From positions 1 to 6,341 of the forward strand of contig JAHDBK010000227.1 of the NCBI GenBank assembly GCA_020630455.1: a stretch of DNA of 6,341 nt. The letters run 5' to 3'. Position numbers and translations under genes: made by a program. Below, one piece after another: positions 1 through 6,309 of this stretch. This stretch comes from Saprospiraceae bacterium. GTDB taxonomy: Bacteria; Bacteroidota; Bacteroidia; Chitinophagales; Saprospiraceae. Within the stretch, counting starts at the first letter, position 1; each line of letters opens with the position of its first letter. Under the pieces are notes generated by a model. It did not search any database. It was not told the origin of the DNA and saw only the letters and a program-made list of their open reading frames with translations.

Positions 1-75
1 ATCCCGATAAACTCAAAAATATTTATTTCGCCAAAACCTCAATCTATTTATTATCATTGTGATAAATTTTTAAAC

Positions 76-267
76 ATGCTCTTAAAAAAATTAATAGAAG
101 GAGAAGATTTTTATATTGAGAATGGTTTGTATGTTTTTACAGAAAAATACTTAAAAGATAGAGGATATTGTTGTGATAATGGTTGTAGACATTGTCCTTA
201 TGCCAAAAATAAAACCCAATGGCAAAACATAACGAAACAGGAAAAAAAGGAGAAGAAATCGCTTTAA
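76..267 (+). CDS. DUF5522-like small cysteine-rich protein
   Basis: A 63-residue protein of unknown function. Residues 6-42 carry the pattern I associate with the Bacteroidota family DUF5522: LIEGEDFY near the start, VFTEKYLKDRGYCC in the middle, then GCRHCPY. Cysteines 32, 33, 37 and 40, with His39, form a compact CC-x3-C-x2-C cluster that could bind zinc or an iron-sulfur centre; that is inference. After Tyr42 the tail is Lys/Gln-rich and looks unconserved. The last 49 nt also encode the start of yraN in another frame, so the two are probably translationally coupled. The ATG at 76 is chosen because the conserved part begins within a few residues of it. However, the frame is open back to position 1, so an upstream start cannot be excluded. 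No Shine-Dalgarno sequence is seen. Family assignment is from memory of the motif. Confidence 0.8.
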   Translation: MLLKKLIEGEDFYIENGLYVFTEKYLKDRGYCCDNGCRHCPYAKNKTQWQNITKQEKKEKKSL

Positions 268-581
268 GCTTTTTATTAGAAAAAGGCTTTAAGGTGTTAG
301 AAACGAATTGGAGAGTAAAAAAAGCAGAAGTTGATATTATTATACAAAAAGATAATACCATTATTTTTGTAGAGGTGAAAACAAGGTCAACTGATTTTTT
401 TGGTCAACCAGAAGAATTTGTAAATGATAAAAAACAACAACTAATGGTAGATGCAGCCCAAATATATATAGAAAAGATTCAACATGAAGGAGAAATTAGA
501 TTTGATATTATTTCTATATTATTAAATAATAAAAAATATACTATCAATCATTTTGAAGATGCTTTTTTTCCTTATTATTAA
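219..581 (+). CDS. yraN: YraN family protein (UPF0102), endonuclease-like fold
   Basis: A 120-residue protein, the usual length for the UPF0102/YraN family. The N-terminal segment G8-KKGEEIA and N30-WR is followed by the PD-(D/E)XK-type core: Glu12/Glu13, Asp39 in AEVDII, and E52-V-K54 in FVEVKTRS. RFDIISI at residues 94-100 and the C-terminal H-x-E-x-AF element are also typical. The fold resembles Holliday-junction resolvases and restriction nucleases, and the presumed catalytic residues are intact, but the family's physiological role is not well defined. The start at 219 is the only ATG upstream of the conserved N-terminus, so the 49-nt overlap with the preceding gene is probably genuine. 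era follows 11 nt after the stop, suggesting one transcript for all three genes. Confidence 0.92.
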   Translation: MAKHNETGKKGEEIALSFLLEKGFKVLETNWRVKKAEVDIIIQKDNTIIFVEVKTRSTDFFGQPEEFVNDKKQQLMVDAAQIYIEKIQHEGEIRFDIISILLNNKKYTINHFEDAFFPYY

Positions 582-592
582 TATTTAATTTT

Positions 593-1486
593 ATGAGTAA
601 ACATCAATCAGGCTTTGTCAATATTATAGGTAGACCCAATGTAGGGAAATCTACTCTTATGAATGCTTTAGTAGGGGAGAAGATGTCTATTATTACCAAT
701 AAACCTCAAACTACAAGGCATAGAATAATTGGCATCGTAGATGATGATAATTATCAAATCGTATTTTCTGATACTCCTGGCATTATTAAAGACCCTATTT
801 ATAAAATGCATGAAAGCATGAATCAATTTGTATGGGGAAGTTTTGAAGATGCAGATTTAATCATATTTATGTCTGATATAGGCGAGAAATACGAAAAAGA
901 TGATGAGATTATTGCTAAACTTAATAATGTAAAAGTTCCTCTTTTTTTAGTATTGAATAAAACAGATATTCACGAAGAAATTTATATACTTGAAAAAATT
1001 AAATGGTGGAATGAATTAGTATCTTTTACAGAAACTATTCCTATTTCTGCATTGAATAAATTCAATACAGATACTTTATTTAATCTTATCATTAAAAACT
1101 TACCAGAAGGACCAAAATATTATCCTTCTAATCAATTGACTGATAAGACTGAGCGTTTTTTTGTTTCAGAGATTATAAGAGAAAAAATACTACAATTATA
1201 TAGAGAAGAAATTCCTTATTCTTGTGAAGTAATTGTAGAATATTTTCAAGCAGGAAAAGGGAAAGATATTACTCGAATTTCTGCTTCAATTTATGTTATG
1301 AGAGAAACTCAAAAATATATTTTAATTGGTAAAAAAGGTAGTGCAATTAAAAAATTGGGAATTGAAGCAAGAAAGGATATAGAAAAATTCTTAGAAGAAA
1401 AAATATTCCTAGAATTGAGGGTTAAAGTCAAAGATAATTGGAGAGATGATGAAAAAACCCTTAAACATTTTGGATATAATAAATAA
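593..1486 (+). CDS. era: GTPase Era
   Basis: A 297-residue Era GTPase, full length for the family. Era binds the 3' end region of 16S rRNA and acts as a checkpoint in 30S subunit maturation. All GTPase motifs are present: G1 GRPNVGKST at 13-21, the switch I threonines in PQTTRH at 38-43, G3 DTPG at 60-63, G4 NKTD at 122-125 and G5 SAL at 152-154. A C-terminal KH RNA-binding domain has its GxxG loop as GKKG at 246-249. The C-terminal pattern VKVKDNWR...LKHFGY is also characteristic. The gene starts 11 nt after yraN and is probably the last gene of a three-gene unit, ending at the 1486-1520 inverted repeat. No motif is missing and nothing suggests inactivation. Confidence 0.98.
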   Translation: MSKHQSGFVNIIGRPNVGKSTLMNALVGEKMSIITNKPQTTRHRIIGIVDDDNYQIVFSDTPGIIKDPIYKMHESMNQFVWGSFEDADLIIFMSDIGEKYEKDDEIIAKLNNVKVPLFLVLNKTDIHEEIYILEKIKWWNELVSFTETIPISALNKFNTDTLFNLIIKNLPEGPKYYPSNQLTDKTERFFVSEIIREKILQLYREEIPYSCEVIVEYFQAGKGKDITRISASIYVMRETQKYILIGKKGSAIKKLGIEARKDIEKFLEEKIFLELRVKVKDNWRDDEKTLKHFGYNK

Positions 1487-1520
1487 GTACAAGGTATTAA
1501 AGCACCTAATACCTTGTACT
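1486..1520. terminator. Perfect inverted repeat between convergent genes, probable bidirectional terminator
   Basis: A perfect 14-bp inverted repeat (AGTACAAGGTATTA, 1486-1499, and its complement at 1507-1520) with a 7-nt loop AAGCACC. The first arm begins at the last base of the era stop codon. It lies between era (+) and the hypothetical gene that ends at 1533 (-), where a shared terminator is expected. No T-run follows directly on either strand, although the flanks are AT-rich, so it is not a textbook intrinsic terminator; it could instead stabilise both mRNA 3' ends. The 9-mer CTTGTACTC within and just after the right arm (1513-1521) recurs at 1547-1555, at the 3' end of the - strand gene. 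Confidence 0.65.
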
Positions 1521-1532
1521 CATTACTATATG

Positions 1533-2213
1533 CTAATCATAAATTACTTGTACTCTATCTTCTGGTAAAGAAGTAGTTTCTTGTTCAACAGGGATATTTT
1601 CTAAATCTAATTTATCAATTTTTCCATCTGCTGAAATGGTAAATGTATTGCTCTCAATCAAGTTTACAGCTACTAAATCATCACCTTCCCATTCATTGGA
1701 ACATGTTTCTGAAATTATTAAACCTCCATCTTGGATATATGCTCTTGTCATTTCATTTTTACCCCAAAAAGAAGCAATATTCTGGTGGTCAATCACAACT
1801 CCTTTATTACTATAGGTAACAATAGTATAGTAATGAGGAATATTAGAAAAAGGTCTTTTTCCACCAACAATAACTGTTTTAAAATCATCACTTATAGCAA
1901 GGTTAGCTTCATAAGTATAATCATCTGGTCCCATTCTACTATACCTGCCTGATGCAAATGGTAAAAAATCCATTTCATCCCATTCAATATAATTTAAATC
2001 AGGTAAATTGTCAATATCTTCTTCGTCATATTCAAAGAATACACTTTCATCAATATTGAAAGGAAGGTCTTTTTCTTCAAATTGACTGATGTATTTATTA
2101 AAGTCGGGCACTTTAAATTTATGGAAATTGGAATCGTTTTTTAAATTAAATAAGGCTAAAATTCCAAATAGAAACGTAGATAAATAAAATAATACTTTCA
2201 TGATTGCTTTCAT
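1533..2213 (-). CDS. Hypothetical exported or membrane-anchored protein
   Basis: A 226-residue protein that I do not recognise. Residues 1-6 contain two lysines, and residues 7-22 (VLFYLSTFLFGILALF) are a hydrophobic stretch consistent with an uncleaved anchor or a signal peptide. There is no lipobox cysteine; the only cysteine is Cys171. Residues 46-82 are very acidic (FEEKDLP, YDEEDID, IEWDEMD). Residues 99-200 alternate short hydrophobic and polar stretches (for example TVIVGGK, YYTIVTYSNKG, GGLIISET), suggesting a beta-rich extracytoplasmic domain. A second ATG at codon 5 gives an equally good signal segment (MKVLFYLS), so the true start may be 2201. The composition is normal and the frame uninterrupted, so it is probably a real gene. 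It is convergent with era, divergent from the wecA-like gene, and stands alone in its unit. Confidence 0.75.
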   Translation of the reverse strand: MKAIMKVLFYLSTFLFGILALFNLKNDSNFHKFKVPDFNKYISQFEEKDLPFNIDESVFFEYDEEDIDNLPDLNYIEWDEMDFLPFASGRYSRMGPDDYTYEANLAISDDFKTVIVGGKRPFSNIPHYYTIVTYSNKGVVIDHQNIASFWGKNEMTRAYIQDGGLIISETCSNEWEGDDLVAVNLIESNTFTISADGKIDKLDLENIPVEQETTSLPEDRVQVIYD

Positions 2214-2340
2214 TTTGATTAAAAAATATATTTTAAAAACGCTAAATGCAATTTTGGTTACATATTCTTTTTTTTATTTATATTTTTATTAACAAATCTT
2301 TAAAAAATAAATAAATGCTATATACTTAGATGCAATTTAT

Positions 2341-2348
2341 TAACTTTG
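2341..2348 (+). promoter_or_regulatory. Bacteroidota-type -7 promoter element for the wecA-like/crcB unit
   Basis: TAACTTTG matches the Bacteroidota primary-sigma -7 consensus TAnnTTTG exactly and lies 26 nt before the ATG at 2375. A transcript would start near 2354, leaving a leader of about 20 nt. I see no convincing TTTG -33 element at the expected distance, so the call rests on the -7 match and its position. The same 8-mer is found upstream of prfC. Confidence 0.5.
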
Positions 2349-2374
2349 TGGTGTATGAATCTTGACATAATTAT

Positions 2375-3448
2375 ATGTATGATATTATTTTAAGTTTTAT
2401 AACTGCTTTTGGAATGACCTTTTTTGCTATTCCATCTATTATAAATGTAGCAAAAAAGAAAAACTTAGTTGACATACCAGGAGAAAGGCATATCCATAAA
2501 GAAGTAACACCTTCTTTAGGTGGTATTGGTATATTTGCTGGGGTCATTTTCTCAGTCGTCATGTGGACTCCTTTCGATGCTTTTACTGATTTACAATATA
2601 TATTAGCTGCATTTGTTATTATATTCCTTATGGGAGCTAAAGATGATATAGACCCTATGCCTGCTATAAAGAAATTAGGTGGTCAATTTTTAGCAGCATG
2701 TATATTAGTATTTAAAGCCAATATTCGTCTTGAAAGTATGTATGGCGTTTTAGGTATACATTCCATTCCTGAATGGTTTTCGATTGTACTGAGTGTCTTT
2801 ACTATAGTCCTTATAATAAATGCCTTCAATTTGATAGATGGAGTAAATGGACTAGCTGGAAGTATAACTATACTTATATCTGTTACATTTGGTGCTTGGT
2901 TTTTTATGGTGGATAGGGTAGATATGGCAATAATTGCTTTTGCACTAATTGGTGGTACATTAGCCTTTTTGAGTTTTAATTATACACCAGCTGAAATATT
3001 TATGGGAGATACAGGCTCTCTCTTCCTTGGGTTAATATGTTCTATATTAGCTATTGAATTCATTAGTTTTAATAATAATCCAGAATTTCTTAAGGAATAT
3101 CCTTCAATGGTAATTCGTTCAGCGCCTGCTGTTGCTGTAGGCATCTTAGCCATTCCACTTTTTGACACTTTACGGGTTTTTACAACTAGAATGCTCAAAG
3201 GACGTTCCCCTTTTAGTCCTGATAAAACTCACATCCACCATCTTTTATTAGATTTAGGGATGTCTCATACTCAAGTGACTATATCTTTAATTTTTGTTAA
3301 TTTAGGATTTATTGGCTTTTCTTATTATTATCAAAATCTAGGTTCTTTTAGATTAATGATGTTGTTATTATTAATAGCAATTATTTCAACTGCTATTTTA
3401 TATCTTATGGTTAGAAGAATTCAAGCACTGAAAACAAGCAGGACTTAA
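2375..3448 (+). CDS. wecA: WecA/MraY-type polyprenyl-phosphate sugar-1-phosphate transferase
   Basis: A 357-residue polytopic inner-membrane enzyme, length typical of WecA/TagO proteins. The family moves a sugar-1-phosphate, usually GlcNAc-1-P, from a UDP-sugar to undecaprenyl phosphate, the first lipid-linked step in making O-antigen, capsule or other surface glycans. Motifs in order: D33-IPGERHIHKEVTPSLGG at the first cytoplasmic loop, the K89-DDID metal-binding segment, N152-LIDGVNGLAGS, F209-MGDTGS, the P261-LFDT segment, and S278-PFSPDKTHIHH, whose HIHH (286-289) is the WecA-side signature that separates it from MraY. Roughly ten hydrophobic segments are visible. The exact sugar cannot be read from sequence, so the symbol marks the family only. 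A -7 promoter element lies 26 nt upstream, and crcB follows after 18 nt. Confidence 0.9.
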   Translation: MYDIILSFITAFGMTFFAIPSIINVAKKKNLVDIPGERHIHKEVTPSLGGIGIFAGVIFSVVMWTPFDAFTDLQYILAAFVIIFLMGAKDDIDPMPAIKKLGGQFLAACILVFKANIRLESMYGVLGIHSIPEWFSIVLSVFTIVLIINAFNLIDGVNGLAGSITILISVTFGAWFFMVDRVDMAIIAFALIGGTLAFLSFNYTPAEIFMGDTGSLFLGLICSILAIEFISFNNNPEFLKEYPSMVIRSAPAVAVGILAIPLFDTLRVFTTRMLKGRSPFSPDKTHIHHLLLDLGMSHTQVTISLIFVNLGFIGFSYYYQNLGSFRLMMLLLLIAIISTAILYLMVRRIQALKTSRT

Positions 3449-3466
3449 TTAATAATAAATTTAGAT

Positions 3467-3829
3467 ATGATGCCATTTATTTATGTATTTCTAGGAGGCG
3501 GATTAGGGAGTATCTGTAGATATGGCATATCTTGGCTTTTATCCGATTATAAATTAGATTTTCCTTGGGCAACTTTAATCGCTAATTTTTTGGCATGTAT
3601 CCTTCTTGGTACATTGAGTGCTTATGCTCTAAAAATACAAGCAAATGATTTTGTCAAATATACTTTTGCTGTTGGTTTTTGTGGTGGTTTTTCCACTTTT
3701 TCTACATTTTCTAATGAAACTTTTCAACTACTTGAGATAGGAGAGTATTATTTGGCTTTCGCCAATATAATAGTTTCTGTCTTAATCTGTTTATTAGGGA
3801 TATTTATTGGATACGCAATATTTAGTTAA
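3467..3829 (+). CDS. crcB: CrcB/FluC fluoride ion channel
   Basis: A 120-residue, four-helix membrane protein of the CrcB/FluC family, which forms dual-topology dimers that export fluoride. Signatures: G10-GGLGSICRY in helix 1, TLIAN with the conserved pore asparagine Asn40 in helix 2, and G70-FCGGFSTFSTFSNE across the helix 3 break, containing the phenylalanine-box residues Phe78 and Phe81. The length is standard. Two adjacent ATG codons (3467 and 3470) are equally possible starts. It sits 18 nt after the wecA-like gene and probably shares its transcript; there is no room for a fluoride riboswitch in that gap. It converges on the HD-domain gene with only 19 nt between the stops and no clear hairpin there. 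Confidence 0.95.
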   Translation: MMPFIYVFLGGGLGSICRYGISWLLSDYKLDFPWATLIANFLACILLGTLSAYALKIQANDFVKYTFAVGFCGGFSTFSTFSNETFQLLEIGEYYLAFANIIVSVLICLLGIFIGYAIFS

Positions 3830-3848
3830 GGGGGACTAAAGAATAATA

Positions 3849-4436
3849 TTATTTATAATTGCTCACTATAACTTTAAGTTCTTCAAGGAATTTTAATTTA
3901 TTTCCTTGTCGTCTTTCTTTATTTGTTTTTGTAAAATAAGTATGATTTTGTAAAAAACCTACTTGAATAGCATTCCATTTTTGTTCATCATTTAAAACCT
4001 CATACGCTTCCAGTTCTTTAAAAAGACTAGATCCAATTTTCCAAAAATCATCTCTACCTAGATAATCCAAGTCTGCATCACATATTATTTCTTCATAAAT
4101 ATTTTTTGGAGATTGAGGAATTTTAGTTGCCATTATCATTCCTTTAATCATATCAATTTCTCCTTGAGAATAGCCATATTTAGGTAATAATTCTTGTGCT
4201 ATATCACAACCATGAGCTTCATGTTCGATTCTACTTCGAGTAAATCCACTATCATGTAAAATAGCAGCAGTTTTAAGGAGGAAAGTATGGTACTCATCAA
4301 TATTTTCGGAGGCACAGATTTCAATAGTCATATCAAGTACATCTAAAGTATGACGCATGTCGTGATAGTACAACTTATCAGACAATTTTTCCTTTAATAA
4401 GGTAATTATTTCATTTTTTAGACCTTGATAATCCAT
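3849..4436 (-). CDS. Standalone HD-domain metal-dependent phosphohydrolase
   Basis: A 195-residue soluble protein with a complete HD domain. Likely metal ligands are His29 (YYHDMRHT, 23-30), His61-Asp62 (ILHDSGF, 59-65), His72 and His75 (EHEAHG, 71-76) and Asp120/Asp122 in CDADLDYLGRDD (119-130). The whole domain covers about residues 23-130, with a helical C-terminal extension of about 65 residues. The pattern ATKIPQSP...ICDADLDYLGR resembles HD domains that I recall from Bacteroidota, either alone or fused to nucleotide-cyclase or sensor domains. HD proteins hydrolyse phosphoester bonds, often in nucleotides, but the substrate here is unknown. It lies 103 nt downstream of prfC on the same strand, so it may be read through from prfC or have its own promoter. 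No TAnnTTTG element is visible upstream. Confidence 0.9.
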   Translation of the reverse strand: MDYQGLKNEIITLLKEKLSDKLYYHDMRHTLDVLDMTIEICASENIDEYHTFLLKTAAILHDSGFTRSRIEHEAHGCDIAQELLPKYGYSQGEIDMIKGMIMATKIPQSPKNIYEEIICDADLDYLGRDDFWKIGSSLFKELEAYEVLNDEQKWNAIQVGFLQNHTYFTKTNKERRQGNKLKFLEELKVIVSNYK

Positions 4437-4509
4437 ATACTCGGTTTCTCAAGTTGAAAGTATTAATAATATTTATAAATTAAAAATTTTCTTTATTTTT
4501 TTTCTTATT

Positions 4510-4526
4510 AGAAATAATAATGCCAA
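4510..4526 (-). promoter_or_regulatory. Sigma-54-like -24/-12 motif upstream of the HD gene (tentative)
   Basis: On the - strand the sequence reads TTGGCA, six bases, then TTTCT. Compared with the sigma-54 consensus TGGCAC-N5-TTGCW, the TGGCA half is intact and the spacing exact, but the G of the -12 GC pair is replaced by T. The predicted transcript would start near 4499, giving a leader of about 60 nt before the HD gene ATG. The -12 half overlaps a small 6-bp AU-only stem (4505-4520). In such AT-rich DNA a chance match is quite possible. Confidence 0.2.
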
Positions 4527-4539
4527 TTTTAAACATGCT

Positions 4540-6120
4540 CTAAAAATCTGAAGTAAAATGAAATTTAATTTCAGGAAAATTCTCTTGCATTGTTTTCATT
4601 TGCCAAGCAGATTCTGCTAGAAATACTACATTATCATGTTTATCTTTAGCCAAGTCTCTTTTTCTAATTTTTTTAAATTCTTCAAATTTATTTTCATTAT
4701 CCCAAGAAAGCCAACAAGCTTTATGTAGATGAATAGGCTCATATTGGCATTTGGCACCATATTCATGTTCTAAACGATATTGTATGACATCAAATTGTAG
4801 AGCACCTACAGTTCCTATAATTTTACTACCTCCAAAATCTCTAATAAACATCTGTGCAACTCCTTCATCCATCAATTGTTCAAGTCCTTTATTGAGCTGC
4901 TTTGCTTTTAAAGGATCTGCATTATGAACTATTCTAAACATTTCAGGAGAAAAGCTAGGAATTCCTTTAAAATGTAATTTTTCTCCTTCAGTAAGGGCAT
5001 CACCTATTTTAAAATTACCACTATCATACAAGCCTACAATATCACCAGGGAAAGCTGCTTCAACAATTTCTTTTTTTGAAGCCATAAAAGTAGTTGGATT
5101 AGAAAATTTTATCTTTTTTTCATTTCTTACATGATAATAATTAGTATTTCTTTCAAATTTTCCAGAACAAATACGCATAAATGCAATTCTATCTCTATGT
5201 TTTGGATCCATATTCGCATGGATTTTAAAGACAAAACCAGAAAATTTATTTTCATCGGGTTCAATTATTCTTTCTTCTGTTTCACGAGCTCTTGGAGGGG
5301 GAGCAATTTCGACAAAACAATCTAATAACTCTTTTACACCAAAATTATTAATAGCAGAGCCAAAAAAGACAGGATTGAGTTCTCCTTTTAAATAATCATC
5401 AATATTAAAAGGGGGGTATACTTCTTCTAGCATCATGACTTCTTCTCTAAGTGTTTCTGCTGCTTCACTTCCTACCAATTTATCTAATAATTTGTCATCT
5501 AAATTATTAATTTCAACAACATCTTCATCATCTTGTTTTGAATGGGGATTAAATAATACTAGTTTTTTTTCATAAATATTATAAACTCCTTTGAATCGTT
5601 GTCCCATTCCGACAGGCCAAGAAAGAGGGCATGCTTTTAAATTTATCTTTTGTTCTACCTCATCTAAGAGGTCAAAAGCATCTTTACCTTCTCTATCTAA
5701 TTTATTAATAAAAACAATCATTGGAGTAGTTCTCATTTTACAAACTTCAACCAGTTTTTCTGTTTGTGGCTCTACTCCTTTTGCAACATCTATTACAACA
5801 ATAGCACTATCTACAGCAGTAAGGGTTCTAAAGGTATCTTCTTGGAAATCTTTGTGACCTGGAGTATCGAGTATATTAATCTGTTTATCTTTATATAAAA
5901 AACCCATTACAGATGTAGCAACAGAAATCCCTCTTTGTCTTTCAATATCCATAAAATCAGAAGTTGCAGATTTCTTAATTTTATTTGATTTTACAGCTCC
6001 TGCTACTTGAATTGCTCCTCCAAAAAGCAGGAGTTTTTCTGTTAATGTAGTTTTTCCTGCATCTGGATGGCTAACGATACCAAAAGTCCTTCTTTTATTG
6101 ATTTCTTTGTTCAAACTCAT
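4540..6120 (-). CDS. prfC: Peptide chain release factor 3 (RF3)
   Basis: A 526-residue cytoplasmic translational GTPase, close to the 529 residues of E. coli RF3. RF3 promotes recycling of RF1 and RF2 from the ribosome after peptide release. The GTPase domain shows G1 SHPDAGKTT at 17-25, RQRGISVATSVM at 61-72 covering switch I, G3 DTPGHKDF at 85-92 and G4 NKLD at 139-142. KSATSDFMDIE at 50-60, just before switch I, resembles RF3 rather than EF-G. FGSAINNFGV at 253-262 corresponds to the RF3 G5 region. Beta-barrel domain II (about 290-380) and the C-terminal RF3 domain (about 390-526, including FGGSKIIGTVGALQFDV) follow. The start at 6120 gives the standard N-terminus, and a -7 element lies just upstream. 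Nothing is truncated. Confidence 0.97.
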   Translation of the reverse strand: MSLNKEINKRRTFGIVSHPDAGKTTLTEKLLLFGGAIQVAGAVKSNKIKKSATSDFMDIERQRGISVATSVMGFLYKDKQINILDTPGHKDFQEDTFRTLTAVDSAIVVIDVAKGVEPQTEKLVEVCKMRTTPMIVFINKLDREGKDAFDLLDEVEQKINLKACPLSWPVGMGQRFKGVYNIYEKKLVLFNPHSKQDDEDVVEINNLDDKLLDKLVGSEAAETLREEVMMLEEVYPPFNIDDYLKGELNPVFFGSAINNFGVKELLDCFVEIAPPPRARETEERIIEPDENKFSGFVFKIHANMDPKHRDRIAFMRICSGKFERNTNYYHVRNEKKIKFSNPTTFMASKKEIVEAAFPGDIVGLYDSGNFKIGDALTEGEKLHFKGIPSFSPEMFRIVHNADPLKAKQLNKGLEQLMDEGVAQMFIRDFGGSKIIGTVGALQFDVIQYRLEHEYGAKCQYEPIHLHKACWLSWDNENKFEEFKKIRKRDLAKDKHDNVVFLAESAWQMKTMQENFPEIKFHFTSDF

Positions 6121-6140
6121 TGAAAATTATTTTAAGAATG

Positions 6141-6148
6141 CAAAGTTA
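6141..6148 (-). promoter_or_regulatory. Bacteroidota-type -7 promoter element for prfC
   Basis: On the - strand this reads TAACTTTG, an exact TAnnTTTG match, 20 nt before the prfC ATG at 6120. The transcript would begin near 6134, giving a short leader of about 14 nt. No clear TTTG -33 element is seen at the usual spacing. It is identical to the element upstream of the wecA-like gene. Confidence 0.5.
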
Positions 6149-6283
6149 TCATTTTCTTAAACTTTATTATAAGAGCAAGTTTAAATTTTGAAATAACACT
6201 TATTATCTAGTTATTTATGAATATTTTAAAAAATACAATTGTTATTAATTTGATTTTTTACTTCTCTTAATTTTTAATAAAAA

Positions 6284-6300
6284 TTGGCATTAAAATTGTT
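6284..6300 (+). promoter_or_regulatory. Sigma-54-like -24/-12 motif upstream of a possible divergent gene (tentative)
   Basis: TTGGCA, six bases, then TTGTT. Against the sigma-54 consensus TGGCAC-N5-TTGCW the TGGCA and TTG elements are intact and the 12-nt GG-to-G spacing is exact, while the C of the -12 GC pair is T. The first 13 bases of the local context (6280-6292) are the reverse complement of 4518-4530, where a similar motif lies upstream of the HD gene. An overlapping alternative reading is TAAAATTG at 6291-6298, a one-mismatch -7 element. The transcribed region lies mostly outside the window. Confidence 0.2.
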
Positions 6301-6309
6301 TATTAACAT

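Noticed and set aside
2214..2374. Possible fluoride riboswitch or - strand -7 element for the hypothetical gene in this divergent gap.
   Set aside because: No fluoride-riboswitch core or pseudoknot-like arrangement is visible, and the best - strand match (AAGATTTG, 2293-2300) has a mismatch and would leave a leader of about 75 nt. Nothing firm can be called.
4505..4520. A 6-bp TTATTA/TAATAA stem with a 4-nt loop between prfC and the HD gene, considered as the prfC terminator.
   Set aside because: The stem is A-T only, and on the - strand it is followed by an A-rich rather than T-rich run, so it does not look like a terminator.
68..4541. A 15-nt exact repeat (TTTTAAACATGCTCT) at 68-82 and 4527-4541.
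   Set aside because: One copy spans the start of the cysteine-rich gene and the other the end of prfC. It is AT-rich, and a match this long is not surprising by chance in about 6 kb of such DNA.
5131..5857. Open frames on the + strand opposite prfC (5131-5325 and 5591-5857), and similar ones opposite other genes.
   Set aside because: They lie antisense within well-conserved genes, have low-complexity or Ser/Phe-rich translations and show no family motif, so they are shadows of the real genes.
6191..6216. A 7-bp inverted repeat (AAATAAC/GTTATTT) with a 12-nt loop in the region upstream of prfC.
   Set aside because: It is nearly all A-T pairs, short, and expected by chance in this composition; it is not placed as a terminator or clear operator.
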